In this document: positions 1 through 7,589 of the stretch, in pieces
How positions within the stretch are numbered: the stretch's first letter is position 1
How the letters are laid out: every line of letters begins with the position of its first letter
NCBI GenBank assembly: GCA_937911445.1
Contig: CALDQY010000231.1
Location: 1-9,861, forward strand
Origin: an uncultured Rhodobiaceae bacterium
GTDB taxonomy: Archaea; Thermoplasmatota; Poseidoniia; Poseidoniales; Poseidoniaceae
Reading direction: 5' to 3'
Length of the DNA: 9,861 bases
Made by a program: the position numbers and the translations under genes
The notes under the pieces: model-generated
Seen by the model: only the letters and a program-made list of their open reading frames with translations
Told to the model about the DNA's origin: nothing
Databases searched by the model: none

Positions 1-1
1 C

Positions 2-157
2 GTAACAGCGCATGACTCCTGCGTGAATATTGACTGGGAAGACCTCGGAAAGAGAATGAGAAAACCTATACTTTACGACGGACGGCGTGTTCTTGATTTG
101 GATTCTATTTCAGAGATGGGATGGCAAGTTCACGCTGTTGGAAGGCCACAACAATGA
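2..157 (+). CDS. UDP-glucose/UDP-ManNAc dehydrogenase, C-terminal end (5' truncated)
   Basis: Only the last 51 residues are in the window; the reading frame is open from base 2 and ends at TGA 155-157. The tail contains NIDWEDLGKRM, then KPILYDGRRVLD and a final GWQVHAVGRP. This is the usual end of the C-terminal domain of NAD-dependent UDP-glucose/GDP-mannose dehydrogenases, which oxidise the C6 hydroxyl of a nucleotide sugar to a carboxylate in the cytoplasm. The D-G-R-x-(V/I)-L-D and G-x-G/V-R-P features fit UDP-glucose 6-dehydrogenase best. Because wecB lies two genes downstream, UDP-N-acetylmannosamine dehydrogenase (WecC type) is a real alternative, and the catalytic Cys region that could help decide is outside the window. 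The next gene begins 9 bases after the stop, so the two are probably co-transcribed. Confidence 0.82.
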   Translation, partial: VTAHDSCVNIDWEDLGKRMRKPILYDGRRVLDLDSISEMGWQVHAVGRPQQ

Positions 158-166
158 GATGAGCAT

Positions 167-3100
167 ATGCCAATTCTTTTTAAAATCAGGCTTCTGATTT
201 CTCCAAAATATCTCCGTAAGGCATTCAAGGTTGCTAGTGTACGACCTGTCAACATCCAGAACGTACAATATGTTGTTGAACAAGTATGTAATGAAAAACC
301 TCTTTCATTATTTTCTACGTTTAGTAAAATTTACAATTCAGCGAGAGGCTCTCGTTCTCGTGAATTTAGCTGCAATAATCTCATACTCTCAATTGTTCGA
401 GAGTTGAATAAAACAAACCGCATCTTGGCAATACAATTTGCTGAGAAGTACCAGCCTTTAGCAGAGGATGAACGATTTCAAAAAACTCTTGCTGAACTAT
501 ATCTAAGGAATGGCAAGCCAGTACTTGCGTTAAATGTCTTGAGTAAACTCCCAGACACGAAAAGAGATCAGAGGCTGTTGGAGAAGATTGAAACCGCTCT
601 GGAATTTGATGTGGGTAATACAGATGCAACACTTCACTTCATCAAGCATAATCGAGAAGTCAGGTTAACTTCTTCCGGTTATTCCTTGTATTTGCCATCA
701 GAACATACTCAACGGGAGAGTCCGACCGCTGTTATGAGGTTAGATGGGACCTTGCAACCTCCTGCCAATGCCCCTTTGAACTGCGCACTGATTACAATGA
801 AATTCTTTTCAGAGAGTGGAGAAGAAATAGTGTTACAAAACGATTCATTACTCAACCGCTCCTCTATCGTAGGGCCTTACCAGTACATCAACCCAGAGGA
901 TGATGGAACCTTCACCGTTGAATTTAAACCTCCAGATGAATTCAGTCATGCATTGATTACCTTCCAAAATTGGAAAAATACAATCGGAGTTCGGCTTGGG
1001 CCTGTTCTAGAGATATCTTCTGCCGTTGAGCATAATTCCATCAATCACCAGATAGAAGAATTTGAACGATACTGTAGACTTGTTGACGGTCCTGTAATTT
1101 TTGTTTATGGATCGACAGAGACAGATCCAAATGTTTCGATTGGGCGAACTTCAAGACTCATCTCAAATTTTGCTTCAAAAAAGAATCCTGTAATTAATGG
1201 GTTTTTCCGAGACGACAGAAATCCTGTTGACATCCTAAATATCGGTACTGGACTAATGAACATCCCAATTGACTTTGTGAATGCAAACATAGAGCGTTTT
1301 ACTAAGATGGCCTTTGGCGGTAGACAAAAAGTTCTTTTTATTTCCAACCCTTCTCCAACTCTCGTTAGGAAAATTCACTTTTTCACAGCCAATGGTTGGA
1401 TTATTCTATCAGACTTGAATTCATGGAATGGAATAAATTATCATGACTTTACAAATGGACAACTACATCTAATGGCCAGTTCGAATAACGTGATTGTCCA
1501 AGACATAACAGAGAGAGAGCAAGTACTGAAATCGACCCAAGCCCCTCCAAATGTAATTATTCTCGAGGATGGTTGGGTTGGGAAGACGAGAAAGAAAAAA
1601 CGTTCAAGAAATCAATCCCTCGTAGGTATTCTCTCACGTCCAGATAATGAGATTGATTTCTCTCAAATCAATAATTTAGCGAAAGAACGTCCAGACTTGG
1701 ATTTCGAAATTCTTGGCTCAGTGTGGCCCCTTTCCATTCCCAAACCTGAGAATGTAAAATCTTGGACAGTAAGAGACGCTACGTGGGTTGTCGAGCGGAT
1801 GCTCATGTGGGATCTTGCAATTGATTTTCCCACCGAGTCGGTTGATTCGCTTGCTATCGGAATACCAGAGTTGAGGTACAACAGAATACCGTGTATTGTG
1901 AAAGCAAATAAACAAAGTAGCAAAGCAATTCCATACCTTATCCGATATAACAACGATTCACAGATTGGCACAGCAGTTGACGAAGCACAAATAATGGACC
2001 GGTCATATATCCCTCAAATTGATCATATTACTTGGGAAGAAACAGTCAATATCCTACTGCAAAAGATTTCTGCGATCGAGTCAGAAAGAAACCCAGTACT
2101 GACTTACGATTACCTGCCGCTGTCGGACCTTATTTCGTTAGCTGAAGAAAATCCACCAAATATGGCTGAGATTAAGAGACAGGTTCAATATGCATTTAGT
2201 AAAGAGGGACTAGTCATCTACAGAGATCTGATCTGGACACTTGACTATCTGAACTCGAACCAGAATATGAACAAACGTACCGTAAATAATCTCTTGATTG
2301 CATCTGTTCGAGGCATAGGTGCCGTCGACCCTTTCACGGCGATAGAGCTTGCAGAAAATTATCAAATCCATGACAAGCGTATAACTCGAACCATGATTAC
2401 ACTATACAACCGTACCGAGCAATATGAGAAGAGCATGAAGCTGTTAGATCCTATGAGAAATGATAATTGGAAAAAGAAGATGGTCGCCACTCTCCAGAGG
2501 AAATTAAGACATACCCCTTCACCTCCACAACAGAAACAATTTTTCCCAGTCCTACCTTCTAAGAAAATAACCAAACCTGTCAGGAATTTGAAAGTTGCCT
2601 GCATACTAGACCAATTTACATACAATTCATTGTCATATGAGGTAGAATTACATCCTGTTCCAAAAGAGAATTGGAGAGATTTTTTGAGTGAGGGAAATTT
2701 TGATTTTTTCCTAGCTGAATCAATTTGGAAAGGTCATGACGAACAGTGGATATGGGCTATGAGTTCACCAAATTCGCCAAATGGTATTCGTTTACAACAC
2801 CTTCTTGAGTGGTGTTCAGAAATTGGATTAAAAAAAGTATTTTGGAATAAGGAAGACCCTGTGAATTATGAAAAGTTCATACAATCTGCAGCACGATTTG
2901 ATGTGGTTTTTACATCCGATAATCGGTCTATACCGCGCTACATTGAAGATTGCGGCCATGAAAATATATTCCCAATGCCATTTGCAGCGCAACCAGTGAT
3001 TCACAACCCCGTTCGGAATAGATTGCCTCAGTATTCGATTTGTTTTGCTGGTTCTTGGTATATCCGTGAACATGGTGACCGTAAGCGACAAACGAACTTG

Positions 3101-4252
3101 CTTGTGGATGCTTCAAAAGATAACGGCCTCCACATTTATGATAGGTTTTATGGAACCAGTGATTTGAATAGATTCCCAGAAGAGTATTCAGACTACGTTC
3201 AAGGTTCGATACCTTACGATGAATGCTGTATGGCATACAGAGCATACAAACTCTTCTTGAATGTTAATTCGGTTATGAATTCTGATACTATGTTTAGTAG
3301 GCGTGTCTTTGAGATACTTGCATCATCCACACACGTCCTCTCTACCCCATCGGAGGGAATGGAAAAAATGTTGCCGCATGGAATAACAGTAGTCGATTCT
3401 CTCAGTGATGCCAGTTCTGCAATTGACCACTTGCTAGAGAGTGATGATGAGAGACAAAGAACTGCTCACCTAGGTTACAGACATGTCATGAATAATCATA
3501 CTTATTCACACAGAGTTGGCTATATGTTGGAAAAAATCGGAATCGAGTCCGATATGTCCTTTGAGAGTCCATTAGTTAGCCTGATTACATGCACAAATCG
3601 ACCAGAAATGCTTCCTAACATTTTGCGCAACTATAATCATCAAACGTGGGATAATCGGGAACTCATTGTTGTTATAGATTGTAATGATAATGAGTTCCAA
3701 AACATAGATCAGTCCCTTGAACATCAACAAAACGTAACGGTGCATAAGGTCCCAAGCGGACTCAGTTTAGGGCATTGCTTCAACATTGGAATGGAGCTCT
3801 CAAAAGGAAATTACATTGCAAAATTCGATGATGACGATCTCTATGGTCCAAACTACATTGCAGACCAATTATTGCCATTCAAATATACGGATGCGGATAT
3901 TGTTGGTAAGTTGTGTACCTTCATGTATCATGAAAAATCAGAAAAAACCTATCTCCGCTTTCCAAAAAACAGGCATAAGTATGGAGATTTGGTCTTGGGG
4001 CCCACATTCTTTTTCAAGCGAGAAGTATCAGAAAATGTAAAAATGCGTGACTTATCTAAAAGCGAGGACACGAATTTCCTTAAAGATTGTTTGAATGCTG
4101 GTTACAAGATATATGCAACAGATCCATACAATTTTGTTTATATGCGGAAAAAAGTTGAAGGCTTTCATACATGGGATGCAACAGATGAGCAACTCCTGAG
4201 TAATTCGATTGCTCTGGGATCGGAAAACCCTGAGAGTTACGCGTTTGTTTAG
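167..4252 (+). CDS. Giant multidomain glycosyltransferase (GT-B-like + CgeB-type + GT2 fusion)
   Basis: A 1361-residue protein with no signal peptide or clear membrane helix, so probably cytoplasmic. Visible order: an alpha-helical TPR-like module (about 45-145); a beta-rich segment (about 166-283); a GT-B-like region (about 308-640) containing GSTETDPNVSIGRT near the start and DLAIDFPTESVDS at 549-561; a second helical module (about 680-785) that matches the first; a CgeB-type glycosyltransferase (about 809-1115) with FLAESIWKG around E851, FWNKEDP at 892-898 and RVFEILAS from 1046; and a GT2 GT-A domain (1135-1361) with LITCTNRPEML, a DDDD metal-binding run at 1221-1224 and SED at 1299-1301 as candidate catalytic base. 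The last two domains keep their family motifs and look active. The middle one looks divergent and may be inactive or only bind. It probably adds several sugars to a surface glycan or lipid-linked intermediate; donors and acceptor cannot be read from sequence. The ATG follows the upstream stop by 9 bases, with a weak GAGATGAG motif before it. Confidence 0.85.
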   Translation: MPILFKIRLLISPKYLRKAFKVASVRPVNIQNVQYVVEQVCNEKPLSLFSTFSKIYNSARGSRSREFSCNNLILSIVRELNKTNRILAIQFAEKYQPLAEDERFQKTLAELYLRNGKPVLALNVLSKLPDTKRDQRLLEKIETALEFDVGNTDATLHFIKHNREVRLTSSGYSLYLPSEHTQRESPTAVMRLDGTLQPPANAPLNCALITMKFFSESGEEIVLQNDSLLNRSSIVGPYQYINPEDDGTFTVEFKPPDEFSHALITFQNWKNTIGVRLGPVLEISSAVEHNSINHQIEEFERYCRLVDGPVIFVYGSTETDPNVSIGRTSRLISNFASKKNPVINGFFRDDRNPVDILNIGTGLMNIPIDFVNANIERFTKMAFGGRQKVLFISNPSPTLVRKIHFFTANGWIILSDLNSWNGINYHDFTNGQLHLMASSNNVIVQDITEREQVLKSTQAPPNVIILEDGWVGKTRKKKRSRNQSLVGILSRPDNEIDFSQINNLAKERPDLDFEILGSVWPLSIPKPENVKSWTVRDATWVVERMLMWDLAIDFPTESVDSLAIGIPELRYNRIPCIVKANKQSSKAIPYLIRYNNDSQIGTAVDEAQIMDRSYIPQIDHITWEETVNILLQKISAIESERNPVLTYDYLPLSDLISLAEENPPNMAEIKRQVQYAFSKEGLVIYRDLIWTLDYLNSNQNMNKRTVNNLLIASVRGIGAVDPFTAIELAENYQIHDKRITRTMITLYNRTEQYEKSMKLLDPMRNDNWKKKMVATLQRKLRHTPSPPQQKQFFPVLPSKKITKPVRNLKVACILDQFTYNSLSYEVELHPVPKENWRDFLSEGNFDFFLAESIWKGHDEQWIWAMSSPNSPNGIRLQHLLEWCSEIGLKKVFWNKEDPVNYEKFIQSAARFDVVFTSDNRSIPRYIEDCGHENIFPMPFAAQPVIHNPVRNRLPQYSICFAGSWYIREHGDRKRQTNLLVDASKDNGLHIYDRFYGTSDLNRFPEEYSDYVQGSIPYDECCMAYRAYKLFLNVNSVMNSDTMFSRRVFEILASSTHVLSTPSEGMEKMLPHGITVVDSLSDASSAIDHLLESDDERQRTAHLGYRHVMNNHTYSHRVGYMLEKIGIESDMSFESPLVSLITCTNRPEMLPNILRNYNHQTWDNRELIVVIDCNDNEFQNIDQSLEHQQNVTVHKVPSGLSLGHCFNIGMELSKGNYIAKFDDDDLYGPNYIADQLLPFKYTDADIVGKLCTFMYHEKSEKTYLRFPKNRHKYGDLVLGPTFFFKREVSENVKMRDLSKSEDTNFLKDCLNAGYKIYATDPYNFVYMRKKVEGFHTWDATDEQLLSNSIALGSENPESYAFV

Positions 4253-4255
4253 GTG

Positions 4256-5356
4256 ATGGAATTGTTAGTTTGTTTGGTAGTTGGTGCGAGACCCAATTTT
4301 ATGAAAATCGCACCAATTGATAGAGAATTTAAGAAAAGAGGCATCGACACTCTGCTGATACACACTGGACAACATTATGATCAAAACATGTCTGATATAT
4401 TCTTTGAAGACCTCAATATGAAATCCCCAGATGTTCATCTGAATGTTGGCTCTGGGACGCATGCAACTCAAACTGCACGCATCATGATTGAATTTGAGAA
4501 AGTATGCAAAGAGCACGACTTTGCAATGGTAGTGGTGGTTGGTGATGTAAATTCCACGATTGCCTGCACGCTTGTAGCAAAGAAATTAGGAATTTTAGTT
4601 ACGCATGTGGAAGCAGGTTTACGTTCATTTGATCGGGAAATGCCTGAAGAAATAAATCGGATTCTTACGGACAGCATTTCGGATCTATTACTTACCCCTT
4701 CACTCGATGGGAATGAGAATCTGAGGAATGAGGGTGTTGAAGAATCTCGAATTGAATTTGTAGGAAACATCATGATTGATTCACTGTTTGATGCTCTTGA
4801 ACGAGTACAATCGACCGATTCTAATCCTGCGGTGAAATTCGGAATCAATCGTTACTGCGTTGTTACGCTACACAGGCCATCAAATGTTGATATCGAAGAA
4901 AAGGTAATCCAATTGGTTGAAAATTTGATTGAGACCTCCCGAAAAATTCCCATTATCTTCCCAATGCATCCACGAACAAGGAACAACCTAGAAAAATTTG
5001 AGAAACTAAACTTGTTGGAGCAAGAATCTTCAATCCATATCCTTGAACCACTTGGATATATGGAATTTGTATCTCTTGTTGGAGGGTCAACCTTGGTAAT
5101 TACAGATTCAGGAGGGCTCCAAGAGGAAACGACGTCTCTTGGAATCCCTTGTTTGACCTTAAGAGAAAATACAGAACGACCAATCACAATTACGGAAGGG
5201 ACGAATCGCCTAATTTCCGATTTGTCCACTCTACAAATATCGGTAGATGATGCACTAGATAACCAGGCTTCTCTTCAACCTAGAAAACCTAAATTCTGGG
5301 ATGGAAAAACTGCTCAACGAATTGTTGATGCCATCGTGAATTGTATAGAGCGGTGA
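4256..5356 (+). CDS. wecB: UDP-N-acetylglucosamine 2-epimerase (non-hydrolysing)
   Basis: A 366-residue enzyme, normal for the family, which interconverts UDP-GlcNAc and UDP-ManNAc in the cytoplasm by anti-elimination and re-addition of UDP. Diagnostic motifs: VVGARPNFMK (8-17), HTGQHYDQNM (from 36), GDVNST with D97, HVEAGLRSFDREMPEEINR with E119 and E131/E132, FVGNIMID, TLHRPSNVD with H206, PMHPRTR, and DSGGLQEE (284-291) for nucleotide binding. D97, E119, E131/132 and H206 fall where the Asp, Glu, Glu and His catalytic residues of E. coli WecB are expected, so the enzyme should be active. The product can be oxidised to UDP-ManNAcA if the upstream dehydrogenase is WecC-like. The start is ambiguous: the preceding TAG is followed immediately by GTG (4253) and then ATG (4256). 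I prefer the ATG; GTG adds one residue. The stop overlaps the next start as TGATG, indicating translational coupling. Confidence 0.93.
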   Translation: MELLVCLVVGARPNFMKIAPIDREFKKRGIDTLLIHTGQHYDQNMSDIFFEDLNMKSPDVHLNVGSGTHATQTARIMIEFEKVCKEHDFAMVVVVGDVNSTIACTLVAKKLGILVTHVEAGLRSFDREMPEEINRILTDSISDLLLTPSLDGNENLRNEGVEESRIEFVGNIMIDSLFDALERVQSTDSNPAVKFGINRYCVVTLHRPSNVDIEEKVIQLVENLIETSRKIPIIFPMHPRTRNNLEKFEKLNLLEQESSIHILEPLGYMEFVSLVGGSTLVITDSGGLQEETTSLGIPCLTLRENTERPITITEGTNRLISDLSTLQISVDDALDNQASLQPRKPKFWDGKTAQRIVDAIVNCIER

Positions 5357-6732
5357 TGGTTTTGTCCACTCCCCGAGTCATGCACATTCTTGCAAACAGT
5401 GTTCCGGACTTGAATGGATATGCTATTCGAAGTCATGACCTACTTGTTTCGCTAAAGGATGCAGGTATCTGCGAACCAGTAGTTTTGACCTCCCCCTACT
5501 ATCCCGATCGTGAGGCTATGAGGAACGATGCCGTCGTCGATGGGATTGAATACAATCGATCTATGCTTCAGTCAGCGAAATCTGCGATGAAGAAGAATAC
5601 TGGATTCAATGTTCCAAAAACTCAATCTCTCGTAGTCCGGGTGCCAAAATTTGCGGTTTATAAATCAAAATTACTGCTGAAGATACTTACTCGTCCGGTG
5701 TACAAACGAGTAACGATGTTTCGGAGGTTTTTGGGAGAAAAAAGAATGATGAAACGGTTTGAGAAAGAGATCATATCCCGTGCTAAGTTGCACAAGCCAG
5801 ACATCATTCATGCGCATACACCATTCCGAGTAGGTTTACCTGCTCTGCGTGCCTCGAGAAAACTCGGAATTCCATTCATTTACGAAGTCCGAGGCATGTG
5901 GGAAGATTCTGCGGTTGCTCAAGGTCGATGGACTCCAAAATCAATCCCATACCGATATTACAGAAGCCAAGAAAACAAAGTCATCAAGCATGCAGATGAT
6001 GTCATTGTTATCGGAGAGAATTTGATGAAAGAAATCGTTAGTAGAAATCTAAGGTCCTCATTACCTACAATGATACCAAACGCAGTCGGCCGAAAAATGG
6101 CAACATACCCGTTAGAATTTGAACACCCCCCTCCCGAAAGCGTAACAAAGCTGACTGAACGCCTTAATTTAGACGATTCAACGATTGTGGTTGGATACAT
6201 TGGAAGCCTTCGAGCTCTAGAAGGGGTTGATTTCACTGCAGAGGCAGTTGCGAAATGTGCAAGCGATGGTCTTGATATTCGTTTGCTTGTATGCAGTTCC
6301 AGGGCAAATCAAGATGATTTGCGAAATCTCTGCAAAGATTTGGGGATTGCGAATCAATCATTCATTGAAGGGCCCTATCCTCATGATGAGATTGTTCATT
6401 TTTACGATTTAATCGATGTTTTTGTCGTCAGTAGGCCTGATTCAAATGTCACTCGTATTGTTCCCCCAATCAAACCTTTGGAAGCCATGATTCGAGGAAG
6501 GCCGACCGTTGTATCTCATCTTCCCGCATTATGTGAAATTATCGAGCCAGGTGTCACTGGTATGACCTTCCCTGCTGAAAACGTAGACGCTCTTTCGACA
6601 ATCATTTCTGACTTAGCATCAGATCCAGAACTGCGAGTTACACTAGGAAAAGCCTCTAGACAGTATGTACTGAATGAGCGAACCTGGCCAAAAATTGTCG
6701 ATAATTATCAAGTAATTTATCAGAGGCATTGA
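5356..6732 (+). CDS. Glycosyltransferase family 4 (GT-B, exopolysaccharide type)
   Basis: A 458-residue retaining-type GT-B enzyme that should transfer a sugar from a nucleotide donor to a growing glycan on the cytoplasmic face. The N-terminal half has HILANSVPDLNGYAIRSH (from residue 10), HAHTPFR (152-158) and YEVRGMWEDS (176-185), the last being typical of exopolysaccharide GT4 enzymes. The C-terminal donor-binding half starts at GYIGSL (280-285) and contains PPIKPLEAM with E376. The usual first Glu of the GT4 E-x7-E motif is Ile368 here; similar replacement is familiar in this subgroup, so it is not taken as inactivation. In-frame TTG (5341), GTG (5353), ATG (5356) and ATG (5380) are all possible starts. 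ATG 5356 is chosen because it overlaps the wecB stop by one base (TGATG) and keeps the full N-terminal strand; 5380 would also preserve the fold. Sugar specificity is unknown. Confidence 0.9.
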   Translation: MVLSTPRVMHILANSVPDLNGYAIRSHDLLVSLKDAGICEPVVLTSPYYPDREAMRNDAVVDGIEYNRSMLQSAKSAMKKNTGFNVPKTQSLVVRVPKFAVYKSKLLLKILTRPVYKRVTMFRRFLGEKRMMKRFEKEIISRAKLHKPDIIHAHTPFRVGLPALRASRKLGIPFIYEVRGMWEDSAVAQGRWTPKSIPYRYYRSQENKVIKHADDVIVIGENLMKEIVSRNLRSSLPTMIPNAVGRKMATYPLEFEHPPPESVTKLTERLNLDDSTIVVGYIGSLRALEGVDFTAEAVAKCASDGLDIRLLVCSSRANQDDLRNLCKDLGIANQSFIEGPYPHDEIVHFYDLIDVFVVSRPDSNVTRIVPPIKPLEAMIRGRPTVVSHLPALCEIIEPGVTGMTFPAENVDALSTIISDLASDPELRVTLGKASRQYVLNERTWPKIVDNYQVIYQRH

Positions 6733-6758
6733 TAACGTACGAAAAATTAGTCAAAGCA

Positions 6759-6768
6759 GAAGGAGTGA
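6759..6768 (+). promoter_or_regulatory. Shine-Dalgarno site deciding the permease start
   Basis: GAAGGAGTGA lies with its GGAG core 8 bases before ATG 6774 and is close to the archaeal consensus GGAGGTGA. It supports 6774 over the upstream in-frame TTG at 6729. It sits in the only gap (41 bases) inside the downstream half of the operon. Confidence 0.75.
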
Positions 6769-6773
6769 AACCC

Positions 6774-7589
6774 ATGGATGTATATGCCCGACCATCGTTT
6801 TTTCGTGGCCCATTCATTTCTTTCCAATCAATCATCAAGAACAGGAGTTTACTTTCCTTGATGGTGCGACGAGACCTCAAAGTAACATATGGAGATTACT
6901 TCCTTGGATATGCGTGGACGCTGCTCGAACCAATCTTCTTCACAATGGTTTTCTTCCTTGTGTTTGTAATTCTAAGAGGAAACCCGGATAAACTTCTTCC
7001 ATTGAATATCATGTTAGGGATTTTGATTTTTAGTGCGTTTTCGAAGACAGTTTCGAAAGGTTCTTCGCAACTCATCAGAAACGCTTCTCTTATTCAACAA
7101 GTCTCCTTTCCCAGAGAACTTCTCATAGCCAATGTCAGTGGATTCCAATTTGTGCGTCTGTTGTTAAGCCTCATTATCGTTCCAATTTACATGATATACA
7201 TGGGCATCTCGTTTTCATGGACACTATTACTCTTACCGATATCAATCCTCGGGATTATTCTTCTCGCTCATGGTTTTTCACTCATGTTGTGCATCATCGT
7301 TGTTTTCGTTCGAGACATGAATATGGTTGTAGACATCGGGCTTAGAGCTCTCTTTTTCCTTTCAGGTGTATTTTATTCAGCAACGTACATACCTGCTGAA
7401 TATCTCGATTATCATCTTATGAATCCGGTTGCCACATACATCGAGATTTGTCGAGGGGCAGTCCTTGGAGATCTTTCAATCGTCACTCCGATTGTCATCC
7501 TCAGAGCAATTGGAATAACTCTACTGGTGTTCGCTGTTGGGAGTTCAATGTTCAACCGATATCAGAACCGGGCGGTGATTCATCTATGA
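6774..7589 (+). CDS. ABC-2 type polysaccharide exporter, permease subunit (TagG/KpsM/Wzm-like)
   Basis: A 271-residue integral membrane protein with about six predicted helices (roughly 47-68, 77-95, 124-145, 150-177, 187-207 and 236-257). The cytoplasmic N-terminus has the family pattern RRDLKVTYGDYFLGYAWTLLEP (from 32), and the loop LIRNASLIQQVSFPRELL (100-117) matches the coupling-helix region of TagG, Wzm and KpsM permeases. With the ATPase encoded next, it should move a completed, probably lipid-linked, polysaccharide across the cytoplasmic membrane. The frame is open from a TTG at 6729, but ATG 6774 has a strong Shine-Dalgarno (GAAGGAGTGA, 6759-6768) at good spacing and gives the usual family length, so it is preferred. 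The gene ends in an ATGA overlap with the ATPase gene, as expected for subunits made in fixed ratio. Confidence 0.92.
   Translation: MDVYARPSFFRGPFISFQSIIKNRSLLSLMVRRDLKVTYGDYFLGYAWTLLEPIFFTMVFFLVFVILRGNPDKLLPLNIMLGILIFSAFSKTVSKGSSQLIRNASLIQQVSFPRELLIANVSGFQFVRLLLSLIIVPIYMIYMGISFSWTLLLLPISILGIILLAHGFSLMLCIIVVFVRDMNMVVDIGLRALFFLSGVFYSATYIPAEYLDYHLMNPVATYIEICRGAVLGDLSIVTPIVILRAIGITLLVFAVGSSMFNRYQNRAVIHL
7574..7579 (+). promoter_or_regulatory. Shine-Dalgarno site for the ABC ATPase, inside the permease gene
   Basis: GGTGAT, complementary to the 3' end of archaeal 16S rRNA (ATCACCTCC), is placed 6 bases before ATG 7586. It decides the ATPase start, which overlaps the permease stop. Confidence 0.6.

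Noticed and set aside
381..3245. Several minus-strand open frames of 65-105 residues within the large glycosyltransferase gene
   Set aside because: Antisense shadows of a clear coding frame; none shows a domain or promoter.
3786..4040. Second plus-strand frame of 84 residues in the GT2 domain
   Set aside because: It overlaps the DDDD-containing catalytic domain in another frame and has no family features.
4468..5229. Long minus-strand open frames of about 125 residues
   Set aside because: They lie antisense to the well-supported wecB gene, have serine-rich translations without a fold, and no start signal.
6729..6773. TTG start for the permease
   Set aside because: ATG 6774 has a strong, correctly spaced Shine-Dalgarno; the added 15 residues are not needed for the family pattern.
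7448..7585. Longer N-terminus for the ABC ATPase
   Set aside because: It would overlap the permease gene by about 140 bases and adds sequence unlike the family; ATG 7586 has GGTGAT and an ATGA overlap.
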